Source: Chitinophaga sp. Cy-1792 (GTDB taxonomy: Bacteria; Bacteroidota; Bacteroidia; Chitinophagales; Chitinophagaceae). From it: DNA of 64,000 nt. Shown here piece after piece: positions 8,732 through 16,152 of the stretch. The position numbers were made by a program, and so were the translations under genes. How positions within the stretch are numbered: the first letter of the stretch is position 1; each line of letters opens with the position of its first letter. The notes beneath the pieces are model-generated. The model had not been told where the DNA came from and did no database searches. It saw only the letters and a list, made by a program, of their open reading frames with translations. The DNA lies in assembly GCF_011752935.1 (NCBI RefSeq), contig NZ_VWWO01000002.1, positions 930,001 to 994,000 of the forward strand. Direction: 5' to 3'.

Positions 8732-10813
8732 ATGAATAATTTCCCTGGTAACTATTCTCTCTTAAAAGCAACTGGAAATTTCTTTAAAGGGCTGCCTGAT
8801 TGTCTTGTAACCAACAAACAATCGGATATACTGCAACGTACTGCGGATTTCTTTCCTCCTGTTATTCGATTTGCCTTAGAATGCAGAATGAACCATGAGC
8901 AGCAGGTAGATTTACAATTTTGCATCCGCAGAGATGAGGACAATCTGCCTGCTATCTACAACTGGTTTCAGGCGCAATCCACAGCAGACGGAGATTATCA
9001 TAGGTTACTCCGTTTCCTGGAAAAATGGATGGATACATCCTCCTGCTACCACCAGTATATACCGGAGATTTTTCTGGAAGCAGATGTGCTGCCTGCCGGC
9101 ATTAAAACACCCCTGCTATTTTTTGAGCTACCATCTCATCTGTCGGGTAGCCAGGCAAAAGATACCTGCAGCGCTGTTTTAAATGACATATTGGGAGACA
9201 ATCTTCCGTTTTCCAATATGCTGAATAAAATTATAGAGCATTGTTCCGGTACTGCATATGTTGCCTATTTAGGTATCCAGTTTTCAAGGGATGTTGCTGC
9301 GTTGCGGGTAAATGTAAAAAATCTGATGGTTGACGAGATAAACCCATTTTTAAAAGAAATTGGATATCCTGGAACCGGTCCTGAGCTGGACAGCTATATT
9401 TCCCTTATTTACAACTATGCAGACAAGGTAACCTTATGTATTGATATCAGCGATAATGTTTTACCAGGAATCGGTTTTGAATGTTTCTGGAATGCGCCCC
9501 CACAAAAAGATGGGTATTGGCGCTATCTCATAGAGCAGCTGAATGCTTTGCAGGCATTTGATCACTCGAAAATTGATGCGGTACTGCAGTGGGATAAAGA
9601 AATATTTCCCGGACAAATCAAAGAGTGGCCCGAGCACTTATGGCTGGAATCATTGCAGCGAAAGGAGTATGAATTTGTGTTCTTAAAACAATGGATCTCC
9701 CATTTAAAAGTCTCTTATTCACCAGGGAAAAATATAGATCTGAAGGCCTACCTGGGGTATGAAAGCAAATGGAAAACCTTTAAAAGCACAGTAGCTGAGG
9801 ATGCTGATGTTATGCAGCATTGTACCCATACCGCTATTGTGCAGGCCATAAGCAAGGGAACAGATTTTATCCTTTCTAATCAGCAACAGTCTGGCTGGTG
9901 GAAAGATTATTACGTATCCATAGGCACCAGTGATGAATGGGTAACTGCTTATGTTGCCTGTCATCTGGCAAGGTTGAATGATGCCAAATCTCAGCGGGCT
10001 TTACACAGGGCCTGGAAAATACTAAAAACCAGGTACAGGGAAAATGAAGGATGGGGTTTTAATGCGCTAATACCTACCGATGCAGATAGTACAATCTGGA
10101 CCTGGCTATTCGCAGTTACAGCTCAGTTTTCACATGAATTCCCGACAGCCGGATTTAGTATAATGCATGCCTATCAGGATGAGGAAGGAGGCGTTATTTC
10201 TTATTCATTGAACGGCCGTGTTGGCAGAATCACCAGAGAACAGAATCATAACTACTTTAACGGATGGCAGATTCCGCATTTCTGCGTAACTGCAGCCTAT
10301 GCGCTGGCAGGGGAGCAACTGGCCATTGAATATTTGTTAAAACACCAGAAACCGGAAGGGTACTGGTATAGCTATTGGTGGAAGGGCCCTGAATATGCCA
10401 CCGCTATCAGTACGGAAGCGTTGTATAATAAAAACGCCGAAAAATACAGGGAAATAATAATTGCGGCTGTTAACTGGGCAATGAACCATGCACAGTTAGC
10501 ATTAAATAGCCATCTTCCAAACCCGTTTAAATTGGCACTTTTACTAAAAACAATTTTATGTTCTCCAGCTAAAATAGAAAAGAAGGAATTACTATCCGCA
10601 ATGGTCTGCCATCTGCTCCACACACAGGAGGCTTCAGGAAGCTGGCCTGCATCTGCAGAAATGAGGATGCCTGACCCAGATAATACCAAACATGAAGCAG
10701 ATGAAAATATAAAATTTTTCAAAGATGAGAGAAAAAATTTTTCGACTATTACTATTCTCGATGCACTGCATAAATATAATGCGTATCAATATCTTCCTGT
10801 CACCCGTTTATAA
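8732..10813 (+). CDS. Terpene-cyclase-like alpha/alpha-barrel repeat protein in lasso cluster
   Basis: This 693-aa protein starts 2 bp after the kinase (ATG 8732; a TTG at 8726 is possible). Its C-terminal half carries prenyltransferase/squalene-cyclase-type repeats with QxxGxW-like motifs: QQQSGWW near 387, QDEEGG near 483, QKPEGYW near 540 and QEASGSW near 632. The acidic DxDD motif of hopene cyclases is not evident, but DADST near 450 could be a degenerate acidic site. The N-terminal 350 residues contain LRVNVKNL and PGIGFECFW and resemble, from memory only, a domain seen beside other RiPP genes. Function unknown. It could modify or bind the lasso peptide, or make an unrelated terpenoid. 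Confidence 0.55.
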   Translation: MNNFPGNYSLLKATGNFFKGLPDCLVTNKQSDILQRTADFFPPVIRFALECRMNHEQQVDLQFCIRRDEDNLPAIYNWFQAQSTADGDYHRLLRFLEKWMDTSSCYHQYIPEIFLEADVLPAGIKTPLLFFELPSHLSGSQAKDTCSAVLNDILGDNLPFSNMLNKIIEHCSGTAYVAYLGIQFSRDVAALRVNVKNLMVDEINPFLKEIGYPGTGPELDSYISLIYNYADKVTLCIDISDNVLPGIGFECFWNAPPQKDGYWRYLIEQLNALQAFDHSKIDAVLQWDKEIFPGQIKEWPEHLWLESLQRKEYEFVFLKQWISHLKVSYSPGKNIDLKAYLGYESKWKTFKSTVAEDADVMQHCTHTAIVQAISKGTDFILSNQQQSGWWKDYYVSIGTSDEWVTAYVACHLARLNDAKSQRALHRAWKILKTRYRENEGWGFNALIPTDADSTIWTWLFAVTAQFSHEFPTAGFSIMHAYQDEEGGVISYSLNGRVGRITREQNHNYFNGWQIPHFCVTAAYALAGEQLAIEYLLKHQKPEGYWYSYWWKGPEYATAISTEALYNKNAEKYREIIIAAVNWAMNHAQLALNSHLPNPFKLALLLKTILCSPAKIEKKELLSAMVCHLLHTQEASGSWPASAEMRMPDPDNTKHEADENIKFFKDERKNFSTITILDALHKYNAYQYLPVTRL

Positions 10814-11964
10814 ATGAACCTTATTCCTTTTACCGGTATTGTTAATGGGATGGCCCAGAGGGGGATATTACGGCTGAATTCTCTATGATCAGGTAGTATT
10901 GAAAACAGCATATACCTCATCTTTAGCCTGATTTTTTGCCCCATCTGAAGCTTAAGGCCTGAAAAGTGAACCAGTTTGTATGCGCCTCTCAGGTTTTGGG
11001 TAATTTCTGTTGTCGTAAATAAACGATAGGAAACACCGTGAGCAGGAGAAACAGGTATGGGCAGCCCTATTATCTCTTCTATTGTACATATTCCTGCATG
11101 AAGGACAGGAGAAAATCCAAACTGTTTGTAATGTTTGTCAATTTCCTCCCAGTTAAGCCGCACGGAAGAACTTTGAATGATACAGGCCAGGTCAATTAAA
11201 TATTTAAATTTATTCAATGATTCTCTTACCAGGTGATGGGAAGAAACGCATAGGAAATCATAAGTAGGCGACAATCCCTGGTGTAAAGTACCATCAATAT
11301 CTGCATATGATTCCAGGTGCTGTACAAAGAAATCATATTGATGAAATTTTCCTGTATAATTATCCAGCAGCTTCCAGTGGAATTCAACGGAACAGGTATA
11401 ACCAAGTTTATGCTTGTATGATGTGAAGCCAAGTTCTCTGTACCACCGCACATAAAGGGGCATCAGGTGTTCCTGGATAGGGTGTTTTAATTTGTAACCA
11501 TTCGATAAAAGACATGCTTTTATTTGGGGCAAATCATGTTTGCTTACAAGGAAATCGAGATCCAGGTTCTCTCTCAGCTGGGGTGTTTTGTAATATCTTG
11601 CTGCGAGGGTGGTCCCTTTGTAAGGTATAACTGTAACGCCCCTCAGGTCAAATTCAGTCTTTAACTGGTTCCTGATGGCTATGTGATGGGACTGAAGCAG
11701 TCCGATCTTCATTACCTCTTTTTTCAGATTATCATATACCTGTTGATCTGTTTCAATTTGCCATGTTGTAATGACATCGTAAATAAATCCCCTGATATGA
11801 TTTATTGAAATGATTTTATAAAACGATTCCCAGTCAATAGCTGTTGCTTTAATAAATTGGATTACTTCCCCGTCGGATTGAGTGCCAAAGTATAACCTGG
11901 TTAAAGCGATGACCAGTACCTCCTCATTTGAATAAATAGCTTTTAATGCATCAATACGCAGCAT
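10786..11964 (-). CDS. Nucleotidyltransferase family protein (lasso-associated)
   Basis: This 392-aa protein has the pattern of the large nucleotidyltransferase family found beside lasso and other RiPP genes: VIPYKGTTLAARYYKTPQLRENLDLDFLV, where LDLD at 134-137 supplies the metal-binding Asp pair. It is convergent with, and overlaps by 28 bp, the barrel-repeat gene. In paeninodin- and pseudomycoidin-type clusters such a protein accompanies the kinase and is thought to modify the phosphorylated C-terminal Ser further. The same job is inferred here. The small Nif11-like gene lies 6 bp upstream and probably shares its transcript. Confidence 0.7.
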   Translation of the reverse strand: MLRIDALKAIYSNEEVLVIALTRLYFGTQSDGEVIQFIKATAIDWESFYKIISINHIRGFIYDVITTWQIETDQQVYDNLKKEVMKIGLLQSHHIAIRNQLKTEFDLRGVTVIPYKGTTLAARYYKTPQLRENLDLDFLVSKHDLPQIKACLLSNGYKLKHPIQEHLMPLYVRWYRELGFTSYKHKLGYTCSVEFHWKLLDNYTGKFHQYDFFVQHLESYADIDGTLHQGLSPTYDFLCVSSHHLVRESLNKFKYLIDLACIIQSSSVRLNWEEIDKHYKQFGFSPVLHAGICTIEEIIGLPIPVSPAHGVSYRLFTTTEITQNLRGAYKLVHFSGLKLQMGQKIRLKMRYMLFSILPDHREFSRNIPLWAIPLTIPVKGIRFIYKRVTGRY

Positions 11965-11970
11965 GTGCAG

Positions 11971-12171
11971 TTATATTTGTTGTGCAGCATGTTTAATCCA
12001 ACGGAGATTCCAGTCGATTTCCAATGCTTTTTTTAATTCCTCCATGGAAAACGGGGGATTACTCTTTTCTAATATTGTAAACAGGTCACCCAGTGTAGTC
12101 ACTGCTTTCAAATCGATGGTTTCCCTTTTCCTAAGTTCCTGTATTGCGGTTAATGCATTTTTAACGGACAT
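11971..12171 (-). CDS. Small Nif11-like protein
   Basis: This gene encodes 66 aa from the ATG at 12171; an upstream in-frame ATG at 12201 gives 76 aa. The pattern MSVKNALTAIQELRKRE, then FSMEELKKALEIDW, resembles the Nif11 domain, which forms leader regions of several RiPP precursors and also occurs as stand-alone proteins. After the domain only about 13 residues (NLRWIKHAAQQI region) remain, and there is no GG cleavage motif or Cys-rich core, so a classical Nif11 precursor is doubtful. It leads the minus-strand unit that ends with the nucleotidyltransferase. Family assignment is tentative. Confidence 0.5.
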   Translation of the reverse strand: MSVKNALTAIQELRKRETIDLKAVTTLGDLFTILEKSNPPFSMEELKKALEIDWNLRWIKHAAQQI

Positions 12172-12340
12172 TTTCCAGTAATTTATATAGACAACATTCA
12201 ATTAAGCTAAAAGTTGAATGCGCAGCCATAAGTTTCTATCCACAAATATAATGCAGTTCCTGATGCAATCCTATGGGACGACAGGGTTATCCGTGACAAC
12301 CTGCAGTGGGTGTTACGTCCCTGGTGCTATCTGTAAAAGT

Positions 12341-12374
12341 TTTGTTTTATTATAGTAAGAATCTATTAATTTCG
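12341..12374 (+). promoter_or_regulatory. Candidate Bacteroidota promoter upstream of SnoaL-like gene
   Basis: TTTG at 12341-12344 and TAATTTCG at 12367-12374 (one mismatch to TAnnTTTG) are separated by 22 bp, which fits the -33/-7 layout. The downstream gene starts 29 bp later. Confidence 0.42.
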
Positions 12375-12403
12375 TGTGGATGAAATACTAAAATTGTTAA
12401 CCG

Positions 12404-12808
12404 ATGGATTCTGATAAATCACGTATAGATACTGTCACGAAAGCATTCTTCAGCGCTTTTTGCAATAAATATGGCCCGGCGCCATTAGATAACCTGGCTG
12501 CCTGTTGTATCGATGAAATCGTGATCATCAAAAATACCCAGGGCAATAGCGAGATTTACAATTTCACCACCTTTGTTGAGCCACGTAAAGAGGTGCTGAC
12601 CAATGGTACCCTGGTAGATTTTGAAGAATATGGGATATCCGAAACTACTGTGATAGAAACCCATATTGCACAACGTTTTTCTCGGTACGAAAAGAAAGGC
12701 GTTTTAAATGGTAAGCCTTTCTTTGGGAAAGGAACCAAGCTATTTCAATTCATCTGGAAGGAGGGAAGCTGGAAGATTGCAGCGGTGGTGTGGGAGGATG
12801 ATAAATAA
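12404..12808 (+). CDS. SnoaL/DUF4440-like (NTF2-fold) protein
   Basis: This 134-aa protein has the size and pattern of the NTF2-like superfamily: an N-terminal helix (RIDTVTKAFFSAFCNKYG), a central region with IDEIVIIKNTQG, and a final beta hairpin ending LFQFIWKEGSWKIAAVVWEDD, typical of SnoaL/DUF4440 proteins. There is no signal peptide. It has its own candidate promoter and stands alone between the divergent lasso unit and the AT-rich island. Ligand or enzymatic role cannot be read from the sequence. Confidence 0.6.
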   Translation: MDSDKSRIDTVTKAFFSAFCNKYGPAPLDNLAACCIDEIVIIKNTQGNSEIYNFTTFVEPRKEVLTNGTLVDFEEYGISETTVIETHIAQRFSRYEKKGVLNGKPFFGKGTKLFQFIWKEGSWKIAAVVWEDDK

Positions 12809-12957
12809 ATGTACGTTTGCCCCCACATTCGTCAGCGGTATAGCAGAATTCAGTTCTCTGACTTAGCTTATATACCCGATATAATCATAGTTCGTATAGG
12901 TGTTGGCGTTATTTAACCGTTACTTTGCAAAAGGACCCTAATAATCGTAATAAAGTA

Positions 12958-13236
12958 ATGGTATCTAAAGTGCCTCAGAAGCATCCGGCCTCGCAAGTAA
13001 TTCCCGGGTATGATAAGATGAATGGGGCCGCAATAGCAATTAAGGATTATATCCATAGAATGATACCAAAAATAACTGGGAATTATAAAGGAACAGACAG
13101 AGAGTTGCTTCTCAAAGACGCAAAGGATCTAAGAGAAGCGGGTATACCTAGTGGTTATATGCTGAGATTAATTGAAGCTGCAAAAGCACAATTTCCTATT
13201 TCATATGCAAAGCCGCCAAGAGTTAAAAAACCATAA
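12958..13236 (+). CDS. Small uncharacterised protein, paralogue of next gene
   Basis: This gene encodes 92 aa from the ATG at 12958; the frame is open to a TTG at 12925. It is basic and helical, with the tail pattern ELLLKDAKDLREAGIPSGYMLRLIEAAKAQFP. The next gene repeats this pattern (ELLAMEILHLRRNSFIPVGILLKLVDINKQRYP), so the two are diverged tandem paralogues separated by 1 bp. It is the first gene of the AT-rich small-gene island. I do not recognise the family. By context it may belong to the immunity array. Confidence 0.5.
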   Translation: MVSKVPQKHPASQVIPGYDKMNGAAIAIKDYIHRMIPKITGNYKGTDRELLLKDAKDLREAGIPSGYMLRLIEAAKAQFPISYAKPPRVKKP

Positions 13237-13237
13237 A

Positions 13238-13504
13238 ATGGTAGATTTACATCATATTCCAAATATAAAAGACGCCAAGAGATTAATAAAAAACTTTATA
13301 GTCGATACTGGTATTGTAATAGCTTTATCACCCAATGCGCATAGAAATATTCGATCTGTAAGATTCGCTAACGCTAAGTCAGCGCGGGAATTACTAGCTA
13401 TGGAAATATTACATTTGCGAAGGAATTCGTTTATACCGGTTGGTATCTTACTTAAACTGGTTGACATAAATAAGCAACGTTATCCTGATTCTTTTAAAAA
13501 ATGA
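13238..13504 (+). CDS. Small uncharacterised protein, paralogue of previous gene
   Basis: This gene encodes 88 aa from the ATG at 13238, one base after the previous stop. An upstream in-frame TTG/ATG region from 13172 would overlap the preceding gene and is less likely. Its C-terminal 35 residues align with those of its neighbour around a shared IPxGxLLxLxxxxKxxxP-like core, but its middle differs. It is followed 4 bp later by the 117-aa gene, so three small genes form one tight unit. No domain recognised. Confidence 0.5.
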   Translation: MVDLHHIPNIKDAKRLIKNFIVDTGIVIALSPNAHRNIRSVRFANAKSARELLAMEILHLRRNSFIPVGILLKLVDINKQRYPDSFKK

Positions 13505-13508
13505 TATA

Positions 13509-13862
13509 ATGAATAATATTGAATTTGTTAATGCAATTAAGATAGCTGTTGAAGGAGCATCTATTTCAGGGATGCTTGAATTGCTTCGGGAGAATAAGGT
13601 TCCAAATGATACCGTTAGAAGATTGTCCGCGTTCTATAATTCTCTGGACGATAAAGGACAGAAACTAATTGAAGAAATAATAAAAGAATCAGTACAGAGT
13701 GCTGTCTTTGGTTTTTTCTGCGCGCTTGATGGGGTTAGGTCTGTTGAAAACGGTCCCGATAAAGGAACCTTGGAATTGCGTTATAAGAATGAGGTAAAAC
13801 AAGAGGATATTCTTTTAAATGACTTTGATGATGAATTTCTTCATGATCTGTATAATACCTAA
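13509..13862 (+). CDS. Putative immunity protein (117 aa, uncharacterised)
   Basis: This is a cytoplasmic acidic protein with no signal. It has the sequence QSAVFGFFCALDGVRSVENG, then a LELRYKNE strand and the ending NDFDDEFLHDLYNT. From memory, similar short acidic proteins with a xFGFLxxLDG block occur among toxin-immunity genes, but I cannot name the family. It sits at the end of a three-gene unit, immediately before the first copy of the truncated XRE/Rhs repeat. The immunity role is an inference from context. Confidence 0.5.
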   Translation: MNNIEFVNAIKIAVEGASISGMLELLRENKVPNDTVRRLSAFYNSLDDKGQKLIEEIIKESVQSAVFGFFCALDGVRSVENGPDKGTLELRYKNEVKQEDILLNDFDDEFLHDLYNT

Positions 13863-13884
13863 TGGGTATCCATCTTTTCCATAA

Positions 13885-14240
13885 TTTTAATCCAACATAT
13901 TTTTCTGAAAGAAATCCTTAAACTTAGACTTGGTAAGCATTGTGTCGATAATCCGGTACAGTGCTTGCTTGTCTTCTTCTTCGAGCTGCTCAATTAAACG
14001 CAGCTTCTCCGCTATAGTTTTATCTTCTACTTTTACTTCGGTTGGAACCTTACCTTCCAGGTTAATCAGCTCATCTAGAATTACGCCGAATAGCTGCGCA
14101 ATCTTTACTACGGCAAGTAAAGAAGGCTCTCTCACTTCATTTATCTAAATATTAATAATATTTATTACTATTTTTATTAATTCGGGTTCATTGAATTAAG
14201 TAACCATTTAGGCAACGTACTGGCAACGGTATCTGATCGC
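13885..14240. repeat. 356-bp direct repeat, copy A (XRE remnant plus Rhs core scrap)
   Basis: This segment recurs at 15788-16143 with a constant offset of 1903 bp and no indels, and roughly ten substitutions (about 97% identity by eye). It contains a 5'-truncated XRE regulator on the minus strand, an AT-rich spacer and the start of an Rhs core fragment (SNHLGNVLATVSDR). Sequences diverge abruptly at GATCGC, within the Rhs reading frame. Confidence 0.9.
13887..14135 (-). pseudogene. 5'-truncated XRE-family regulator, copy A
   Basis: The 82 codons from a GTG at 14135 correspond to the end of a helix-turn-helix domain (REPSLLAVVKIAQLFGV) followed by a C-terminal dimerisation-type helix (AEKLRLIEQLEEEDKQALYRIIDTMLTKSKFKDFF). 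Full-length relatives carry about 45 more residues with the DNA-recognition helix. Here an in-frame TAG lies just before that point, so the DNA-binding half is lost. It is likely a remnant, although a short dimerisation protein could still be made. Confidence 0.75.
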
Positions 14241-14324
14241 TCGCTCAATGGCAGCAGCATTGATCATTACGATCCGATCATCCTTAATATTTTAGGATAC
14301 AGATTTGAGAAAACTGGATTATAA
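14199..14324 (+). pseudogene. Rhs core/toxin-tip fragment, copy 1
   Basis: The frame reads SNHLGNVLATVSDR, the hallmark motif of the C-terminal Rhs core of Bacteroidota polymorphic toxins. It continues SLNGSSIDHYDPIILN and ends after GYRFEKTGL at a TAA. There is no start codon and the core is otherwise missing, so this is a leftover from recombination. The lipoprotein gene 15 bp downstream may be the immunity gene once paired with this toxin. Confidence 0.75.
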
Positions 14325-14339
14325 ATAATATAAAATAAG

Positions 14340-14852
14340 ATGAGAATAATTATTGCCACTTTGTCAATTCTTTCCTTTTTGATTTTTTCATGTAATGAGG
14401 TTGAAACAGGCAAAAACGAGGATGATACAAAGTCAAATGTCGATTTGCATCAGGTCGACGAGAAAATTTCATACAGTACTAAATTTGAAAAACAGAAGTT
14501 GGACATTAGAAACGCTGATACTATCGATTATAAAGTAGTCGTTTTCTATAATTCAGATAGTAATGAGGTTGATTTCCTGAGAAAGAAGTATGGGGATAGT
14601 AATTTTGACGAAATTATATTTGATAATTCAAATATTGCAGCTGAGGATACTCAGTATCTGGATTCTCTTAAGGTATATCAGATTGCTGATGTGAAGAGGA
14701 CTTTTTATTTTAGAGCATTAAATCGTATTTATACTATTCGTAGGGATGATCTTAAAGCAGATTGGGGTGAAATTATTTTTAATGGGATTGATTCCCCTCA
14801 TATTATCCGGAATGGTGAGTTAAGACAGAAATTTTCTAGCGTTTGGAAGTAG
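14340..14852 (+). CDS. Lipoprotein, putative periplasmic immunity protein
   Basis: This 170-aa protein has a lipoprotein signal (MRIIIATLSILSFLIFSC, Cys18) and then a charged, low-GC-coded domain with no recognised family. It starts 15 bp after the Rhs toxin scrap, the usual place for the cognate immunity gene in Rhs loci. A lipidated protein would protect the periplasm or outer membrane. The role is inferred from position only. Confidence 0.55.
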   Translation: MRIIIATLSILSFLIFSCNEVETGKNEDDTKSNVDLHQVDEKISYSTKFEKQKLDIRNADTIDYKVVVFYNSDSNEVDFLRKKYGDSNFDEIIFDNSNIAAEDTQYLDSLKVYQIADVKRTFYFRALNRIYTIRRDDLKADWGEIIFNGIDSPHIIRNGELRQKFSSVWK

Positions 14853-14940
14853 TTTTTGTAATTGGAATATGTCATTGGATTGTTAGTAATCGGCAGGCAG
14901 CAGGTTAGAGGATTCTTAGTTTTACCAGTTCTTTGAATGA

Positions 14941-15226
14941 AGTAACCATTTAGGCAACGTCCAGGCAACGGTATCTAATCGTAAGCGTGCTGTCTCGCTC
15001 AATGGCAGCAGCATTGATCATGACGACCTGATCATTTTCAGCGCACACGACTATTATCCTTTCGGTATGCTGATGCCTGGCCGTGGAGGTAGTCTGGATA
15101 ACAGTTACCTGGGTATCACCGCGTGGGGGCATGGTTCCTGCCGGCCTGACAGTTAATAGTCGTACCGGTAATATGCCAACGGTATATAATGCTACATCCT
15201 CTATTACCTTCGAGGAATGCTTCTAA
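14941..15226 (+). pseudogene. Rhs core fragment with frameshift, copy 2
   Basis: In the first frame (14941-15156) the sequence reads SNHLGNVQATVSNRKRAV, then IDHDDLIIFSAHDYYPFGMLMPGR, the best-conserved part of Bacteroidota Rhs cores, before ending at TAA after CRPDS. A +1 frame from 15146 continues LTVNSRTGNMPTVYNATSSITFEECF up to a TAA at 15224. One frameshift therefore splits what was a continuous Rhs core. The codon before the motif is TGA, so there is no upstream connection. Confidence 0.82.
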
Positions 15227-15253
15227 TGTACAGGTTAATATAACATAAAAAAT

Positions 15254-15760
15254 ATGAAAAAAGCGTTTGCCTCTGTTACATTTTTTGTTTTAACAATGCA
15301 TGTTTGTGTTGCTCAGCTCTATTCGGACGAAATGAGGTTTAAAAAACTGACCAATATCAAATTTCAAAATGTGGATGTGAAAAATAAATCGTATTCGGCT
15401 ATTTTGAACGATAATAGTTATTTATGGGTAAAGTATGATGTGATTACAGATACAGAGGTTGATGGTGATTATACTTTTGTTTCTCTTCCTTTGAGTATTG
15501 AGGCATTTGAGAAAATTTCGAAAGGGCAGAATTATAACTATTTGTTCAAAAGATTAGATTATATGGCTACAGTTCTGGGATTTACGCCAAAAGAGGTGCA
15601 AGAGTTGAAGAATAAAATAACAGCAAATAAGCCTAAGTTTCAGAAGAATGAATGTATAATCATGTTAGATTTTGGAGAGGTATATAATGAGTGTGGAATA
15701 AAATTTAATAATAATCAAAACTCAATAGTTACGACATTCTTCTTTAGAAGATTATTATAA
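15254..15760 (+). CDS. Secreted protein, putative immunity protein
   Basis: This 168-aa protein has a type I signal peptide (MKKAFASVTFFVLTMHVCVA, cleavage predicted before QLYSD). The mature part is beta-rich with no recognised family. It lies 27 bp behind the frameshifted Rhs core fragment and just before repeat copy B. Its AT-rich coding and position match the other presumed immunity genes. A periplasmic location would fit a toxin acting on the envelope. This is inference. Confidence 0.5.
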   Translation: MKKAFASVTFFVLTMHVCVAQLYSDEMRFKKLTNIKFQNVDVKNKSYSAILNDNSYLWVKYDVITDTEVDGDYTFVSLPLSIEAFEKISKGQNYNYLFKRLDYMATVLGFTPKEVQELKNKITANKPKFQKNECIIMLDFGEVYNECGIKFNNNQNSIVTTFFFRRLL

Positions 15761-15787
15761 AGGATTTTATGAGGGAATTGGTGTGGG

Positions 15788-16143
15788 TTTTAATCCAACA
15801 TATTTTTCTGAAAGAAATCCTTAAACTTAGACTTGGTAAGCATTGTGTCGATAATCCGGTACAGTGCTTGCTTGTCTTCTTCTTCGAGCTGCTCGATTAA
15901 ACGCGGCTTCTCCGCTACAGTTTTATCTTCTACTTTTACTTCGGTTGGAACCTTGCCCTCCAGGTTAATCAGCTCATCTAGAGTTACGCCGAATAGCTAC
16001 GCAATCTTTACTACGGCAAGTAAAGAAGGCTCTCTCACTTCATTTATCTAAATATTAATAATATTTATTACTATTTTTATTAATTCGAGTTCGTTGAATT
16101 AAGTAACCATTTAGGCAACGTCCAGGCAACGGTATCTGATCGC
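15788..16143. repeat. 356-bp direct repeat, copy B
   Basis: This is the second copy of the XRE-remnant/Rhs-scrap segment, collinear with 13885-14240. Differences include a nonsense change in the XRE remnant and CCAGG in place of ACTGG in the Rhs motif, giving NVQATVSDR. Homology stops at GATCGC, where a different toxin tip begins. Confidence 0.9.
15790..16038 (-). pseudogene. 5'-truncated XRE-family regulator, copy B, with nonsense codon
   Basis: It is homologous throughout to the remnant at 13887-14135, but codon 14 is TAG (15997-15999) where copy A has CAG (Gln). The recognition helix is also missing upstream. It cannot encode a functional regulator and shows that copy B is decaying. Confidence 0.82.
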
Positions 16144-16152
16144 GGTGAATAA
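16102..16152 (+). pseudogene. Rhs core scrap, copy 3
   Basis: The frame reads SNHLGNVQATVSDRGE and then TAA. It is the last 16 codons of an Rhs core motif inside repeat copy B, placed directly before a toxin-tip remnant in a different frame. Confidence 0.78.

Noticed and set aside
13930..14148. 72-aa plus-strand frame repeated almost identically at 15833-16051
   Set aside because: Low-complexity Ser/Ile-rich antisense of the XRE remnant. The conserved helix pattern is on the minus strand. The duplication is explained by the 356-bp repeat.
13885..16143. Composite transposon bounded by the 356-bp repeats
   Set aside because: No transposase, no terminal inverted repeats and no target duplication found. 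Breakpoints lie in the Rhs frame, favouring recombination at Rhs homology.
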